Origin: JAWKIW01 sp046331175
GTDB lineage: Bacteria; Actinomycetota; Acidimicrobiia; Acidimicrobiales; Acidimicrobilacustridaceae
NCBI GenBank assembly: GCA_046331175.1
Contig: JAXLRI010000016.1
Coordinates: 70,165-134,164 of the forward strand
Direction of reading: 5' to 3'
Length of the DNA: 64,000 nt
Under the pieces are notes generated by a model. The model was not told where the DNA came from. It saw nothing but the letters and a program-made list of their open reading frames with translations, and did no database searches. Position 1 is the stretch's first letter, and each line of letters starts with the position of its first letter. A program made the translations under genes and the position numbers. This document shows positions 34,170 to 43,277 of the stretch, piece after piece.

Positions 34170-34703
34170 TCAGCCCTCGGCGGGGGCGTCCTGGCCGGCG
34201 ACCTTGTCGCCCTCCTCGAGCTTGGCCTTGAGGTTCTCGACGGTGTCCTCGGGGATGTCCTTGCGGATCACGTCGACGGGCTTGTAGGGCTCGAAGGCGC
34301 GGGTCATCTCGTCGATGTCGCCGCTGGCGCCGATGAGGATCAGCGCCGAGGTGCCCTTGTCGAGCGCGGCGCGGATCTCGTTGAGCATGCCCTCGTCGAG
34401 CCCGGTCTCCTTGGTGAGCTTCTCGATGAGGGCGCCGGCGCCCATGCCGATGCCCCAGAGGCCGAGGAAGATCGCCGGCGGCCACAGCAGGCCGATGATC
34501 ATGCCGGCGAGGCCGCCCCACAGGGCGCCGCCGGTGACCGAGCCGTGGGTGGTGTGGGTGGAGACGCGGCCGGACTTGTGGCGCTCGACGACGGCGACGT
34601 CGTCGATCCACGCGTAGCGCATCTCGGTCAGCGCCCGCACGGCGTTCATGGCCGCCTGCGCGCCGTAGGTGTCGGCGAACTTCATCACGATCAGGTCACT
34701 CAC
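34170..34703 (-). CDS. DUF1269 membrane protein
   Basis: 177 residues from GTG 34703. MSDLIVMKFADTYGAQAAMN opens the DUF1269 domain, followed by VVERHKSGRVSTHTTHGSVT and a glycine-rich hydrophobic hairpin GGALWGGLAGMIIGLLWPPA / FLGLWGIGMGAGALIEKL that resembles a glycine-zipper. The remainder is cytosolic with the ALDKGTSALILIG strand. Function unknown; related proteins are linked to stress. A -10-like TAGACT on the minus strand (34772-34767) gives it a likely own promoter about 55 nt upstream of the start. Confidence 0.82.
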   Translation of the reverse strand: MSDLIVMKFADTYGAQAAMNAVRALTEMRYAWIDDVAVVERHKSGRVSTHTTHGSVTGGALWGGLAGMIIGLLWPPAIFLGLWGIGMGAGALIEKLTKETGLDEGMLNEIRAALDKGTSALILIGASGDIDEMTRAFEPYKPVDVIRKDIPEDTVENLKAKLEEGDKVAGQDAPAEG

Positions 34704-34837
34704 GTGGTCGTCCCTCTCCTGGGGTCGGGTGCCGGGCGTCGGGGTCCGGCCGGGCTGCGGGCGCCGAGTCTAGAGCGCGGCCCTGGGCCACGATCGGGCG
34801 CCGTCGGTGGGGCCGCCCACGTCCGGGCCGCGCCCGG

Positions 34838-36562
34838 TCAGCCGGCGCGGGTGCGCTCGGCCTCGTCGCGCAGCACCTGCTCCAAGGCGTTGCGCAGGTG
34901 GTCGTCGGGCAGGGCGGCGAGGTGGGCCTCGGTGACCTCGTCGGCCAGCCGCAGGCGCTCGACCTCGGGGGCCGGCCCGACCTCGGGGACCCAGGCCGAG
35001 TGCAGCAGGAGGGGGACGCAGGCCCGGTCGGGGCTGGCGAGCACGGCGATCGGGCCCCGGCCCACGTCGGCGGCGTCGAACAGCTCGACCCGCACGCCGT
35101 CATCGGAGAGGACCGGGCAGGCCACGTAGCCGTCGTGGCCGCCGGGATCGGCGCCGGCGTGGCGCGACCGTCCCGGTCCACCCGGGTCGCGGGGCACGAA
35201 GGCGGGCGAGCTGGGGAGGTCGCCGAGGTCGGACCACTCGTGGCGGGCGGTGATCGCCAACCCGTCCCGGTCGAAGGTGACCAGGCTCGCGCTCGTCTCC
35301 GCGGCGGGGAAGGCGGACCGGTCGACCCGGTCGCCGTAGAGCCGCAGTGCTCGCTGCGACACGTTGTGGGGCCGGAACCCCTGGAAGACCAGGTGGTGGT
35401 GGGTGGGTGACCGCAGGCCCTCGGTGCTCCAGTCCATGGCCGACAGCTGGTGGTTCCAGCTCCACGGCTCGTTGACGATGACCTCCCGGGTGGCGGTGCC
35501 ACGCGCCGGGTCGAACACGACCTCGGACACCGACGACGTGCCCATCGCCATGCAGTAGAGCCCGGCGTGGGCCGGGTCGATCGGCCGCCCGAACGCGTCG
35601 AGGTCGTCGGGCCGCAGGTGGATGCCCAGGTCGGTGCGGTCCATGTGCTCGAACAGGACGTGCACCCGGCCGTCGGCGTCGTCGTAGGCGGCGTAGTAGT
35701 GGCCGGTGGTGGGGGCCAGGGGGAAGGCGACCGACGGCACGGGCTCGCCCACCGGGGTGGCCTCGACGGCGTCCTTGCGGACGAGGTGCACGGTGACCTC
35801 GTCGTCGATGGTCACCGTGCGGACGCCGGTGGCCATCTCGGCCGGGTCGACCTTGAAGTTGCCCGAGTCGGCCAGCACCAGCCACTCGGGCGTCTGGGTG
35901 ATGGTGTGCATCGACCCGTCGACGGCGGCGCCCTCCACCGGCCAGGCCCGCACCTCGGTGCCGCCGTCGTGGCGCACGATCCACGGGCACAGGCGGAAGG
36001 CCTCGTCGGGCAGCAGCTTCACCGTCCAGAGGCAGCCGCGGTCGGGGTCGATCACCGGGTGGGCGCTCGAGAAGTAGAAGGGGAGCACGTGGTCCTGGCC
36101 GAGGAAGGTGCGCCCCCACCCGTCGCGGTGGCCGAGCTCGCCGAGCACGTCGAGCGTGAGCGGGTCGACCTCGATGGGCCGGCCGACGTCCCAGGTGGCG
36201 AAGAGCCGGTCGCCCCAGGGCAGCGGGGCGGTGTTGGCCATGTTGGGCGACCCGAAGGCCGACGTGTACCCGAGGGGGCCGGCGGCGAAGGCGTCGGGCG
36301 CCGCGTCGTGGAGCCGGTGGGTCCAGGTGTCGAGCACGCGCACGCGCCACGCGAAGCGGTCGGCGGCGGCACCGTGGCGACCGGGTCGCAGGGAGAGCCG
36401 GATGAGGGCCCCGAACCCGAACAGGGCGTAGGCGAGGTCGTCGGCCGGCGTGGGCGCGCTGATCACCACCTCGCCGGTGCAGTCGTCGGGCCACCGTCCC
36501 GCCACCAGGTCGAGGTCGAGGTCGGCGTGGGTGGCGGTCGTGAGCGAGCGCGGCAGCGGCAC
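34838..36562 (-). CDS. Carotenoid cleavage oxygenase family (RPE65-like)
   Basis: 574 residues from GTG 36562 behind GGGAGGG. A non-heme Fe(II) dioxygenase-type beta-propeller: GPLGYTSAFGSPNMANTAPL, then WGRTFLGQDHVLPFYFSSAH (His candidate 1), AAVDGSMHTITQTPEWLVLAD (His candidate 2), a VHVLFEHMDRTD blade (His candidate 3) and HHHLVFQGFRPHN (His candidate 4). The family cleaves a double bond of carotenoids or stilbenes. The sequence is divergent from well-known apocarotenoid oxygenases, so substrate is unsure, but a carotenoid gene cluster 12 kb away gives a ready one. Its start faces the DUF2252 gene across a palindrome. Confidence 0.7.
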   Translation of the reverse strand: MPLPRSLTTATHADLDLDLVAGRWPDDCTGEVVISAPTPADDLAYALFGFGALIRLSLRPGRHGAAADRFAWRVRVLDTWTHRLHDAAPDAFAAGPLGYTSAFGSPNMANTAPLPWGDRLFATWDVGRPIEVDPLTLDVLGELGHRDGWGRTFLGQDHVLPFYFSSAHPVIDPDRGCLWTVKLLPDEAFRLCPWIVRHDGGTEVRAWPVEGAAVDGSMHTITQTPEWLVLADSGNFKVDPAEMATGVRTVTIDDEVTVHLVRKDAVEATPVGEPVPSVAFPLAPTTGHYYAAYDDADGRVHVLFEHMDRTDLGIHLRPDDLDAFGRPIDPAHAGLYCMAMGTSSVSEVVFDPARGTATREVIVNEPWSWNHQLSAMDWSTEGLRSPTHHHLVFQGFRPHNVSQRALRLYGDRVDRSAFPAAETSASLVTFDRDGLAITARHEWSDLGDLPSSPAFVPRDPGGPGRSRHAGADPGGHDGYVACPVLSDDGVRVELFDAADVGRGPIAVLASPDRACVPLLLHSAWVPEVGPAPEVERLRLADEVTEAHLAALPDDHLRNALEQVLRDEAERTRAG

Positions 36563-36602
36563 GGGTCCCTCCCGCCGGGCGGACGGCCCCCTGCCGACCC
36601 CC

Positions 36603-36619
36603 GGTGAACAGTGTTTACC
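36603..36619. promoter_or_regulatory. 17-bp palindromic operator-like site
   Basis: GGTGAACAGTGTTTACC: half sites GGTRAACA and TGTTYACC around one central base, with a single asymmetric pair. It lies in the 140-bp gap between two divergent genes and is much less GC-rich than its surroundings. The form is that of a TetR-family operator; no TetR gene is next to it. Confidence 0.6.
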
Positions 36620-36702
36620 ACGTCGGACCATCACAGGCGGCCCGGTCCTGCCGACGGAAGAGGCGGGCCCGGCGCTTCCCGCGCGGCCAGGAGGAGACCA
36701 CG

Positions 36703-38475
36703 GTGGCACCAGCACGCCGAACGTCGAGCAGCGATCCGGCCGGGGCCGGCGGGCCGGCGCGCGCCGGCCGGACCTCGAGCCCCGGGCGGTCGTCCGCCAC
36801 GGCGGCGGCCACCGGCCGGTCGGGCGGTCGCGGCACGTCCGGTGGCGCGGTGGAGAAGGCGTCGCCTGCGACCCGGGCGAAGAAGGCGCCCACCGCCAAG
36901 CGGTCGGCCGCGGGGGTGTCCACCCCGCCGGCTTCGGCACGGCGGGGCGCGCCGGCGACCGGCGGCGCGAAGGCCCCGGCGTCGTCGGGGGCCGGGCGCA
37001 CCGCGACGAACCGGTCCACCGGCCGCTCCGCGACGCGGTCGCCCGCCCGCCCGGCGACGACCGCGGCCACGCCCGGTCGGACGCGGACCCGGCGACCCCC
37101 GGCCTCTCGCATCGAGCCCATCCGCAACGTGTCGCGCGACGAGCTGCGGGCCATCGGGCGGGCGGCGCGCTCGGTGGCGCCGCGCAAGCAGCAGGGGCTC
37201 CACCGACCCGGCGCCGACCGCCCCGACCCCATCGCCCTGATCGACGCGACCAACGCCACCCGGGTGCCGAGCCTGGTGCCCATCCGGTGGGGGCGGATGC
37301 TCGTGTCGCCGTTCACCTTCCTGCGGGGCGCGCCGGCGGTGCTGGCCGCCGACCTCGCCGACGCGCCGCGCAGCGGCATCCACCCCCAGATCTGCGGTGA
37401 TGCGCACTGCCTGAACTTCGGGGTCTTCGCCACACCCGAGCGCCACCTGGTGTTCGACGTCAACGACTTCGACGAGACCCTGCCCGGGCCCTGGGAGTGG
37501 GACGTCAAGCGCCTGGTCGCCAGCGTGGCCGTGGCGGCGCGCGTCAAGGGGATGACCGACGAGCAGGCGCGCGAGGCCGCCGTCGCCACCGCCAACGAGT
37601 ACCGCAACGCCATCACGACCCTCGCCACCGAGTCGGTGATGGACGCGTGGTACCAGCGCGTCGACGTCGAGAGCATCGTGGCGCTCGCCGAGAACGCCCA
37701 GATCAAGGCCAAGCTGCAGAAGGGGGTGGTCAAGGCCACCCACCACACCAGCCTGCAGGCCTTCGAGAAGCTGACGACCGAGGTCGACGGCGAGCGCCGG
37801 ATCGTCGACCAGCCCCCGCTGCTGATGCACCTCATCGACCGCGAGACGGGCCTGCGCCGGGTCCACCCCGCCTACCAGCGCTACCACGACAGCCTGAACC
37901 GCGACCGCCAGCACCTGCTCGAGCAGTTCGCCATCGTCGACGTCGCGTTCAAGGTGGTGGGCGTGGGCAGCGTCGGCACCCGCTGCCACATCATCCTGCT
38001 GGAGGGCCGCACCACCCAGGAGCCGCTGTTCCTGCAGGTGAAGGAGGCCGACGACTCGGTCCTCTCCCCGTACCTGGGACCGAGCGCCTTCCGCCACCGT
38101 GGCGAGCGGGTCGTCCAGGGCCAGCGCCTCATGCAGGCCGCCAGCGACCTCTTCCTCGGGTGGACCAGCCTGGGCCGCGTGCACTTCTACGTCCGCCAGC
38201 TGCGAGACATGAAGTACTCGGTGAACGTCGACACCGGGCCGCCCGAGATGCTGGCGCCGTACGGGCGCGTGTGCGGTGGGACCCTCGCCCGGGCCCACGC
38301 CCGCTCGTGCGACCCGGCGCTGATCGCCGGCTACCTCGGCACCAACGGCCTGTTCGACGAGGCCATGGGCCGCTTCGCGCTGGCCTACGCCGACCAGACC
38401 GAGCGCGACCACGCCGCCCTGGTCAAGGCGGTGAAGAAGGGCCGCATCCACGCCGAGGTGGAAGCCACGCCGTGA
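36703..38475 (+). CDS. DUF2252 protein with long basic N-terminal tail
   Basis: 590 residues from GTG 36703 behind GGAGGAG. Residues 1-135 are low-complexity, rich in R, A, S, T, P and K (RAKKAPTAKRSAAG), like a histone H1 tail. The DUF2252 domain follows: RWGRMLVSPFTFLRGAPAVL, PQICGDAHCLNFGVFATPER, and HLVFDVNDFDETLPGPWEWD, which recall the catalytic loop and DFD-type motif of aminoglycoside-phosphotransferase-like kinases. VGVGSVGTRCHIILLEG and FLQVKEADDSVLSPY follow. Domain identity is firm; biochemical role is unknown. The next gene overlaps by GTGA. Confidence 0.88.
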   Translation: MAPARRTSSSDPAGAGGPARAGRTSSPGRSSATAAATGRSGGRGTSGGAVEKASPATRAKKAPTAKRSAAGVSTPPASARRGAPATGGAKAPASSGAGRTATNRSTGRSATRSPARPATTAATPGRTRTRRPPASRIEPIRNVSRDELRAIGRAARSVAPRKQQGLHRPGADRPDPIALIDATNATRVPSLVPIRWGRMLVSPFTFLRGAPAVLAADLADAPRSGIHPQICGDAHCLNFGVFATPERHLVFDVNDFDETLPGPWEWDVKRLVASVAVAARVKGMTDEQAREAAVATANEYRNAITTLATESVMDAWYQRVDVESIVALAENAQIKAKLQKGVVKATHHTSLQAFEKLTTEVDGERRIVDQPPLLMHLIDRETGLRRVHPAYQRYHDSLNRDRQHLLEQFAIVDVAFKVVGVGSVGTRCHIILLEGRTTQEPLFLQVKEADDSVLSPYLGPSAFRHRGERVVQGQRLMQAASDLFLGWTSLGRVHFYVRQLRDMKYSVNVDTGPPEMLAPYGRVCGGTLARAHARSCDPALIAGYLGTNGLFDEAMGRFALAYADQTERDHAALVKAVKKGRIHAEVEATP

Positions 38476-39332
38476 AGCGCCGCCGGCCCTCGACCCGCAG
38501 CCAGCGCGTGCTGCTGTGGACGCTCGTCGGCGTCGTCGCGCTCGCGGGGCTCACGGTGCTGCGCGTGCCCCGTGGCGAGCCGGTCCCGCGCCAGGTCGAG
38601 CAGTCGCCGAGCGACGACGCCGCCGTCATCGTGGGCATCACCGTCGACAGCGTCGACGCGCCCCGGTCGACGATGAAGGTGCGGCTGCACGCCGTCCCCG
38701 GCCCGAAGGCGCCGCCCGAGGGCGTCACCGTCTTCACCAACATCCCTGGCGCGCCCCAGGTCAAGGTGGTGACCGACCGGCTCTCGGGCGAGACGACGTC
38801 GGAGGTGGAGTTCACCAGCGGTGACGTGGCGGACTACCCGTTCGACCGCTACCACGCCGACGTGCTCCTGGTCGCCGTCCGCGGCGCCGACACCAAGCTC
38901 GAGGACGCCGAGAAGACCGGCATCGTGCCGGTGGCGGTGCAGGGCTACGTGACCGCCACCGGCTTCGACGTGCGAGCCGACGGCGACGGCACCGAGGCGG
39001 TCGCCATCACCTTCGACCTCAACCGCACCGGGGGCTCGCGCGGCTGGGTCGTGGCCATGATGGTCATCTACTGGTCGCTGGCGGCGGCCGCCTTCGCCGT
39101 GGTGGTGGTGACCCTGCTCGGCGAGCGCTCCTGGGAGACCCGGCACCTGGCGTGGCTCGGGTCGATGATCTTCGCCGTGGTGGCCTTCCGGAACGCGGCC
39201 CCGGGCACGCCACCCATCGGCACGTTCTTCGACTGGATGTCCTTCTTCCCGGCCCTGGCGGTGGTGGCGCTGTCGCTGCTGCTGCTCGTCGGGTACTACC
39301 TCGTGAGCCCTCGGGACCGCCTCGGGTTGTGA
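38472..39332 (+). CDS. DUF4436 membrane protein
   Basis: 286 residues from GTG 38472, overlapping the DUF2252 stop. One N-terminal helix (RVLLWTLVGVVALAGLTVL), an extracytoplasmic beta domain (about 40-190: YPFDRYHADVLLVAVRG is the conserved core), then three helices: VVAMMVIYWSLAAAAFAVVV, HLAWLGSMIFAVVAFRNAAP and FPALAVVALSLLLLVGYYLV. This is the DUF4436 layout. The YPFD-Y motif resembles ligand-gated channel-like or MS beta domains. Function unknown; coupling suggests it works with the DUF2252 protein. Confidence 0.83.
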   Translation: MKRRRPSTRSQRVLLWTLVGVVALAGLTVLRVPRGEPVPRQVEQSPSDDAAVIVGITVDSVDAPRSTMKVRLHAVPGPKAPPEGVTVFTNIPGAPQVKVVTDRLSGETTSEVEFTSGDVADYPFDRYHADVLLVAVRGADTKLEDAEKTGIVPVAVQGYVTATGFDVRADGDGTEAVAITFDLNRTGGSRGWVVAMMVIYWSLAAAAFAVVVVTLLGERSWETRHLAWLGSMIFAVVAFRNAAPGTPPIGTFFDWMSFFPALAVVALSLLLLVGYYLVSPRDRLGL

Positions 39333-39470
39333 GCCGGCGCGCCGGGACCCGCGACCTCGGCCCCGGCGTCGACAGGGGTCGTCGGCGTCCCAGCCGGTAC
39401 CGTGGTCGCCGCGACGCTGCCCGGACGGGATCGGGTGGCGGGGGACGCGCTCGATCGCCAGGAGGCAGCC

Positions 39471-40937
39471 ATGACCGACACCGCGAGCCGGCCGGCCGAC
39501 GCCGACGACCACGCCGGCGGGTCGAACGCCGGGCCCACCACCGGATCCACCACCGATCCGGGGGCGTCCTACGGCCAGCTGGTCGACGAGCTGCGGGCCA
39601 CGTTCCGCTCCGGCCACACCCGGTCGCTGGCCTGGCGCCAGGCCCAGCTCGAGGGCATCCTGCGCATGCTCACGGACCACGAGGCCGACTTCGTCCGGGC
39701 CCTGCGCGAAGACCTCGGACGCAGCGACGTCGAGGGCTACTCGATGGACGTCGGTTTCACCAAGACCGAGGTGAAGCACCTCCTCAAGCACCTGCCGTCG
39801 TGGATGAAGCCGGCCAAGGCGCCCGTCGGCCTCACCTCGCTGCCGGGCAAGGCCCGCATCGTGTCCGAGCCGCTCGGCGTGGCCCTGGTCATCGCTCCGT
39901 GGAACTACCCCGTCCAGCTCCTGGTGTCGCCGCTGGCGGCGGCCATCGCCGCCGGCAACTGCGTCGTGGCCAAGCCGTCCGAGCTGGCCCCGGCCTGCTC
40001 GGCGGTGCTCGCCCGGCTGATCCCCAAGTACCTCGACGACAAGGCGGTCGTGGTGGTCGAGGGCGGCGTGCCCGAGACGACGGCCCTGCTGGCCCAGAGG
40101 TACGACCACGTGTTCTTCACCGGGTCCACCCGGGTCGGCCAGGTCGTCATGGAGGCTGCCGCCAAGCACCTCACGCCGGTCACCCTCGAGCTCGGGGGCA
40201 AGAGCCCCACCATCGTGGCCGCCGACGCCGACCTCGACGTGGCCGCCCACCGGATCATCTGGGGCAAGTCGGTCAACGCCGGCCAGACCTGCATCGCTCC
40301 CGACTACGTGCTCGCCGACGCCGCGATCCGCGACGCCCTCGTCGACAAGATGGTCGCCGCGCTGCGCGAGTTCTACGGCGCCGATCCCAAGGCCAGCCCC
40401 GACTTCGGGCGCATCGTCAACGGCAACCACCTCGCTCGGTTGCAGGGCCTGCTGGCCGACCACGGCGGCACCGTGGTGGTGGGCGGCGAGGCCGACCCCG
40501 ACCAGCGGTTCCTGGCGCCGACCATCGTGGTCGACCCCGACCTCGACTCGTCGCTGATGCAGGAGGAGATCTTCGGTCCGGTCCTCCCGGTGCTGTCGGT
40601 CGAGAGCACGGACGAGGCCGTCGACTTCGTCCTCGACCGGCCCAAGCCGCTCGCCCTCTACGTCTTCTCGTCGTCGGACGGCACCGTCGCCGACGTCGTC
40701 GAGCGCACGTCGTCGGGCGGCGTGTGCGTCAACCACTGCGTGTTGCACATCGCGCCGAACGAGCTGCCGTTCGGCGGCGTCGGGCCCAGCGGCATGGGCA
40801 GCTACCACGGCAAGGCCGGCTTCGACACCTTCAGCCACGCCAAGTCGGTGCTCTACAAGCCCCAGAAGCCCGATCCGAAGCTGCTGTACCCGCCGTACAC
40901 GCCGCTCAAGACGAAGATCATCAAGACGGCCATGTAG
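39471..40937 (+). CDS. Aldehyde dehydrogenase, class 3 type
   Basis: 488 residues from ATG 39471 behind AGGAGG. NAD(P)-dependent oxidation of aldehydes to acids. VALVIAPWNYPVQLLVSPLA carries the catalytic-site Asn, FFTGSTRVGQVVMEAA the cofactor loop, TLELGGKSPTIV the general-base Glu, and NAGQTCIAPDYVL the catalytic Cys. The GNCVVAKPSE and GGVCVNHCVLHIA segments and the absence of the long N-terminal arm place it with class 3 (fatty or aryl aldehyde) enzymes. The first 30 residues are polar and probably disordered. It could serve long-chain or apocarotenoid aldehydes; not demonstrable. Confidence 0.94.
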   Translation: MTDTASRPADADDHAGGSNAGPTTGSTTDPGASYGQLVDELRATFRSGHTRSLAWRQAQLEGILRMLTDHEADFVRALREDLGRSDVEGYSMDVGFTKTEVKHLLKHLPSWMKPAKAPVGLTSLPGKARIVSEPLGVALVIAPWNYPVQLLVSPLAAAIAAGNCVVAKPSELAPACSAVLARLIPKYLDDKAVVVVEGGVPETTALLAQRYDHVFFTGSTRVGQVVMEAAAKHLTPVTLELGGKSPTIVAADADLDVAAHRIIWGKSVNAGQTCIAPDYVLADAAIRDALVDKMVAALREFYGADPKASPDFGRIVNGNHLARLQGLLADHGGTVVVGGEADPDQRFLAPTIVVDPDLDSSLMQEEIFGPVLPVLSVESTDEAVDFVLDRPKPLALYVFSSSDGTVADVVERTSSGGVCVNHCVLHIAPNELPFGGVGPSGMGSYHGKAGFDTFSHAKSVLYKPQKPDPKLLYPPYTPLKTKIIKTAM

Positions 40938-41106
40938 GCCGGCCGGCGCCCTCTCGGCGCCCCTCGCCCCATCGCTCGACGACCGCCGCCCGGCAGCCCC
41001 GGGCGGCGGTCCGCGTCCGGGGTCGGCGGTGCTGCGTGGGTCGGGGATCGGGGACCGGGGAACCGGTGATCAGGGATGGGAAGCGACGGTCCGGGGCCGG
41101 GGATCG

Positions 41107-41121
41107 GGGGGCGATGCCCCC
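41107..41121. terminator. GC hairpin in the gap after the aldehyde dehydrogenase gene
   Basis: GGGGGC GAT GCCCCC is a perfect 6-bp hairpin, without a T run. Upstream, 41039-41106 is G-rich with loose GGGGATC/GGGGACC repeats. It may end the aldehyde dehydrogenase transcript. The gap 40938-41193 shows nothing else. Confidence 0.4.
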
Positions 41122-41193
41122 TTCGGAGCGTCCTCGGGAACCATGGCCCCGTGCCGTTCGTCGGACACGGCACACCGACGGGAGGAGCGGACC

Positions 41194-42153
41194 ATGGGGA
41201 GCACGATGTCGCGTCGTCGCGGGGCACGGATGCGGGTGGGGGCGGTGATCGCCGCCACCGCGGCGGTGGCGTTGGGGGGCCTGCTGGTCGGGTGCTCCAG
41301 CAGCAGCCGGTCGTCGACCTCGGCGTCCAAGGCGGACTCGGCCCCGGCCGAGGCGTCGAGCGGCGCGTCGAGCGGCGCCCAGGCGTCGCCGACGACGGTG
41401 CCGTCAGGGGCGGCCGGGGGCTCGTCCGCCCTCGACGCGGCCCCGGCGGAGACCGGTCGCAAGGTGGTGTCGACGGCCACGCTGAAGGTGGGCACCGACG
41501 ACGTCGCCGACGCCAAGGCCCGGGCCGCCGGCGTCGTGAAGGACGCCGGCGGGTTCGTGTACGCCGAGCAGTCCCAGTACGACAGCACCGCCCAGGTGAC
41601 CGTCACCTACAAGGTGCCGCCCGACCGCTTCGACGGCGTGCTGGCCGCGCTGGCGAGCATCGGCACGCTGCAGAGCCAGGACATCGCCACCGACGACGTC
41701 ACGGCCAAGGTCGTCGACCTCGACGCCCGCATCCAGGCGGCCGAGGCGAGCACGGCGCGCCTGCGCGGCCTGTACGACAAGGCGGGGTCGGTGACCGAGC
41801 TGACCTCGCTCGAGCGGGAGGTCGCCACGCGTGAGGGCGAGCTGGAGAGCCTGCGCGGTCAGGCGCGGACGCTCGACAAGCAGGTCGAGCTGGCCACCGT
41901 GAAGCTGACGCTGACGGCGCGGGTGGCCACGCCGGGGGCACAGCGCCAGGCCGACACCTCGCCGCCGGGATTCGCCTCGGGGCTGGCCGCCGGGTGGGCC
42001 GCGTTCGTCGGTGTCGTCGGATGGGCCGCCACCATCGCCGGGGCGACGGCGCCGTTCCTCGTGGCCGCCGCCGTCGTGGTCCTGCCGCTGACGTGGCTGC
42101 TGGCCCGCCGTCGCCGGCGCGCGGCAACGACGAGCGCCGGGCCGGCGACCTGA
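41194..42153 (+). CDS. DUF4349 lipoprotein
   Basis: 319 residues from ATG 41194 behind GGGAGGAG. Signal peptide with lipobox GGLLVGC, followed by a Ser/Ala-rich linker. The DUF4349 domain runs about 80-285: KVVSTATLKVGTDDVADAKA, VTYKVPPDRFDGVLAALASI, then a coiled-coil (VVDLDARIQAAEASTARLRG; SLEREVATREGELESLRGQA) and back to VELATVKLTLTAR. A C-terminal membrane helix (FLVAAAVVVLPLTWLLARRR) ends it. The protein is thus anchored at both ends on the outer face of the membrane. Function of the family is not known. Confidence 0.88.
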   Translation: MGSTMSRRRGARMRVGAVIAATAAVALGGLLVGCSSSSRSSTSASKADSAPAEASSGASSGAQASPTTVPSGAAGGSSALDAAPAETGRKVVSTATLKVGTDDVADAKARAAGVVKDAGGFVYAEQSQYDSTAQVTVTYKVPPDRFDGVLAALASIGTLQSQDIATDDVTAKVVDLDARIQAAEASTARLRGLYDKAGSVTELTSLEREVATREGELESLRGQARTLDKQVELATVKLTLTARVATPGAQRQADTSPPGFASGLAAGWAAFVGVVGWAATIAGATAPFLVAAAVVVLPLTWLLARRRRRAATTSAGPAT

Positions 42154-42161
42154 CGAGTGGC

Positions 42162-43112
42162 TCAGGCGGAGGCCGGCGCCGGGGTGGCGTCGGCCTCGGC
42201 GTGATCGTCCCAGTGGCCGAGGACGAAGTCGATCACCTCGGGCCCCAGGACGAAGCCGGCGAAGTGGCCGCCGCCGGGGCACACCACCAGCTCGGCGCCA
42301 GGGACCATGGCGGCCTGGAACTCGCCGTGGCTGAGCGGGACGATCCCGTCGGCGTCGCCGTGCCAGAACTTCACCGGCACCCGGATGTCGCGGAGCGAGA
42401 ACCCCCACTCCCGGCCGAACACCACGAGGTCGCCGACGGGGGCGCGCAGGCCGCCCTCGCACGCCTCGACGATGTCCTGCATGAACATCGCCTTCATCTC
42501 GGGCCGGCGCATGACCGGCCGGTCCGACGGTGGGGCCACGTTCGTGTAGAGGTCGAACGCCCGGTCGGCCACGCCGCGGATGGGTCGGATGAGGTGGGTC
42601 AGCGCCTCGCCGAGCGGGACCCGCCAGAAGGTGATGGCCGGCTCGATGAGCGGCAGCCACCGGGTGAGGCCCGGGGCGGCCTCGCGGCCTCGGGTGGGGC
42701 CGATGCCGCCCAGGACGGCACCGGCGGTGACCCGGTCGGGGCGGGCGGCGCAGGCGGCCAGCACGAACGGTCCGCCTCCGGACAGCCCGACGATGCCGAA
42801 GCGGTCGACGCCGAGGTGGTCGAGGCACGCGGTCAGGTCGTCGACCCAGTCGAGGACCTTGCCGTAGCGGTAGGGCGTGGACACGCCGGTGCCGGGCCGC
42901 TCGATGCCGATGAGACGGACCCCCTGCTCGGCGGCGTAGGCGGGGGCGTCCGGTGGGATCTGCTTGCGGGCACCCGGGGTGCCGTGGCACCACACGATCG
43001 GCCGGCCGTCGGGGTCGCCCCACTCGCAGTACCCGAACGAGCGGCCGCCGGGCAGCACGATGGCCGACTCGACCCGTGGCCTCGGCAGGTGGTCGGCGTC
43101 GTCGTCGGTCAT
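42162..43112 (-). CDS. Alpha/beta hydrolase
   Basis: 316 residues from ATG 43112. Oxyanion motif VWCHGTPGARKQIPP, nucleophile elbow IVGLSGGGPFVLAACAA (Ser in GLSGGGP), acid VKFWHGDADGIVPLSH and catalytic His in CPGGGHFAGFV complete the triad. A cap domain covers about 165-215. It looks like an esterase or haloperoxidase-type hydrolase; substrate unknown. It converges with the DUF4349 gene (8 nt between stops). A TAGGCT on the minus strand near 43181-43186 is a probable -10 with a leader of about 65 nt. Confidence 0.9.
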   Translation of the reverse strand: MTDDDADHLPRPRVESAIVLPGGRSFGYCEWGDPDGRPIVWCHGTPGARKQIPPDAPAYAAEQGVRLIGIERPGTGVSTPYRYGKVLDWVDDLTACLDHLGVDRFGIVGLSGGGPFVLAACAARPDRVTAGAVLGGIGPTRGREAAPGLTRWLPLIEPAITFWRVPLGEALTHLIRPIRGVADRAFDLYTNVAPPSDRPVMRRPEMKAMFMQDIVEACEGGLRAPVGDLVVFGREWGFSLRDIRVPVKFWHGDADGIVPLSHGEFQAAMVPGAELVVCPGGGHFAGFVLGPEVIDFVLGHWDDHAEADATPAPASA

Positions 43113-43277
43113 GTCCCCACCCCGTCGCTTCGCGCCCGCTCCCCGCGGGCGGCCCCGGCCCGGGTGGCCGGGAGCCGAACGAGCCTAGAACACGTTCCAG
43201 TTGCCGACCCAGGTCGCTCCGGGTGGTCTGGCCCTCGCCCGGGGTGATCGCCGTCGTCGGCTCGGTACGGTGGCCGG

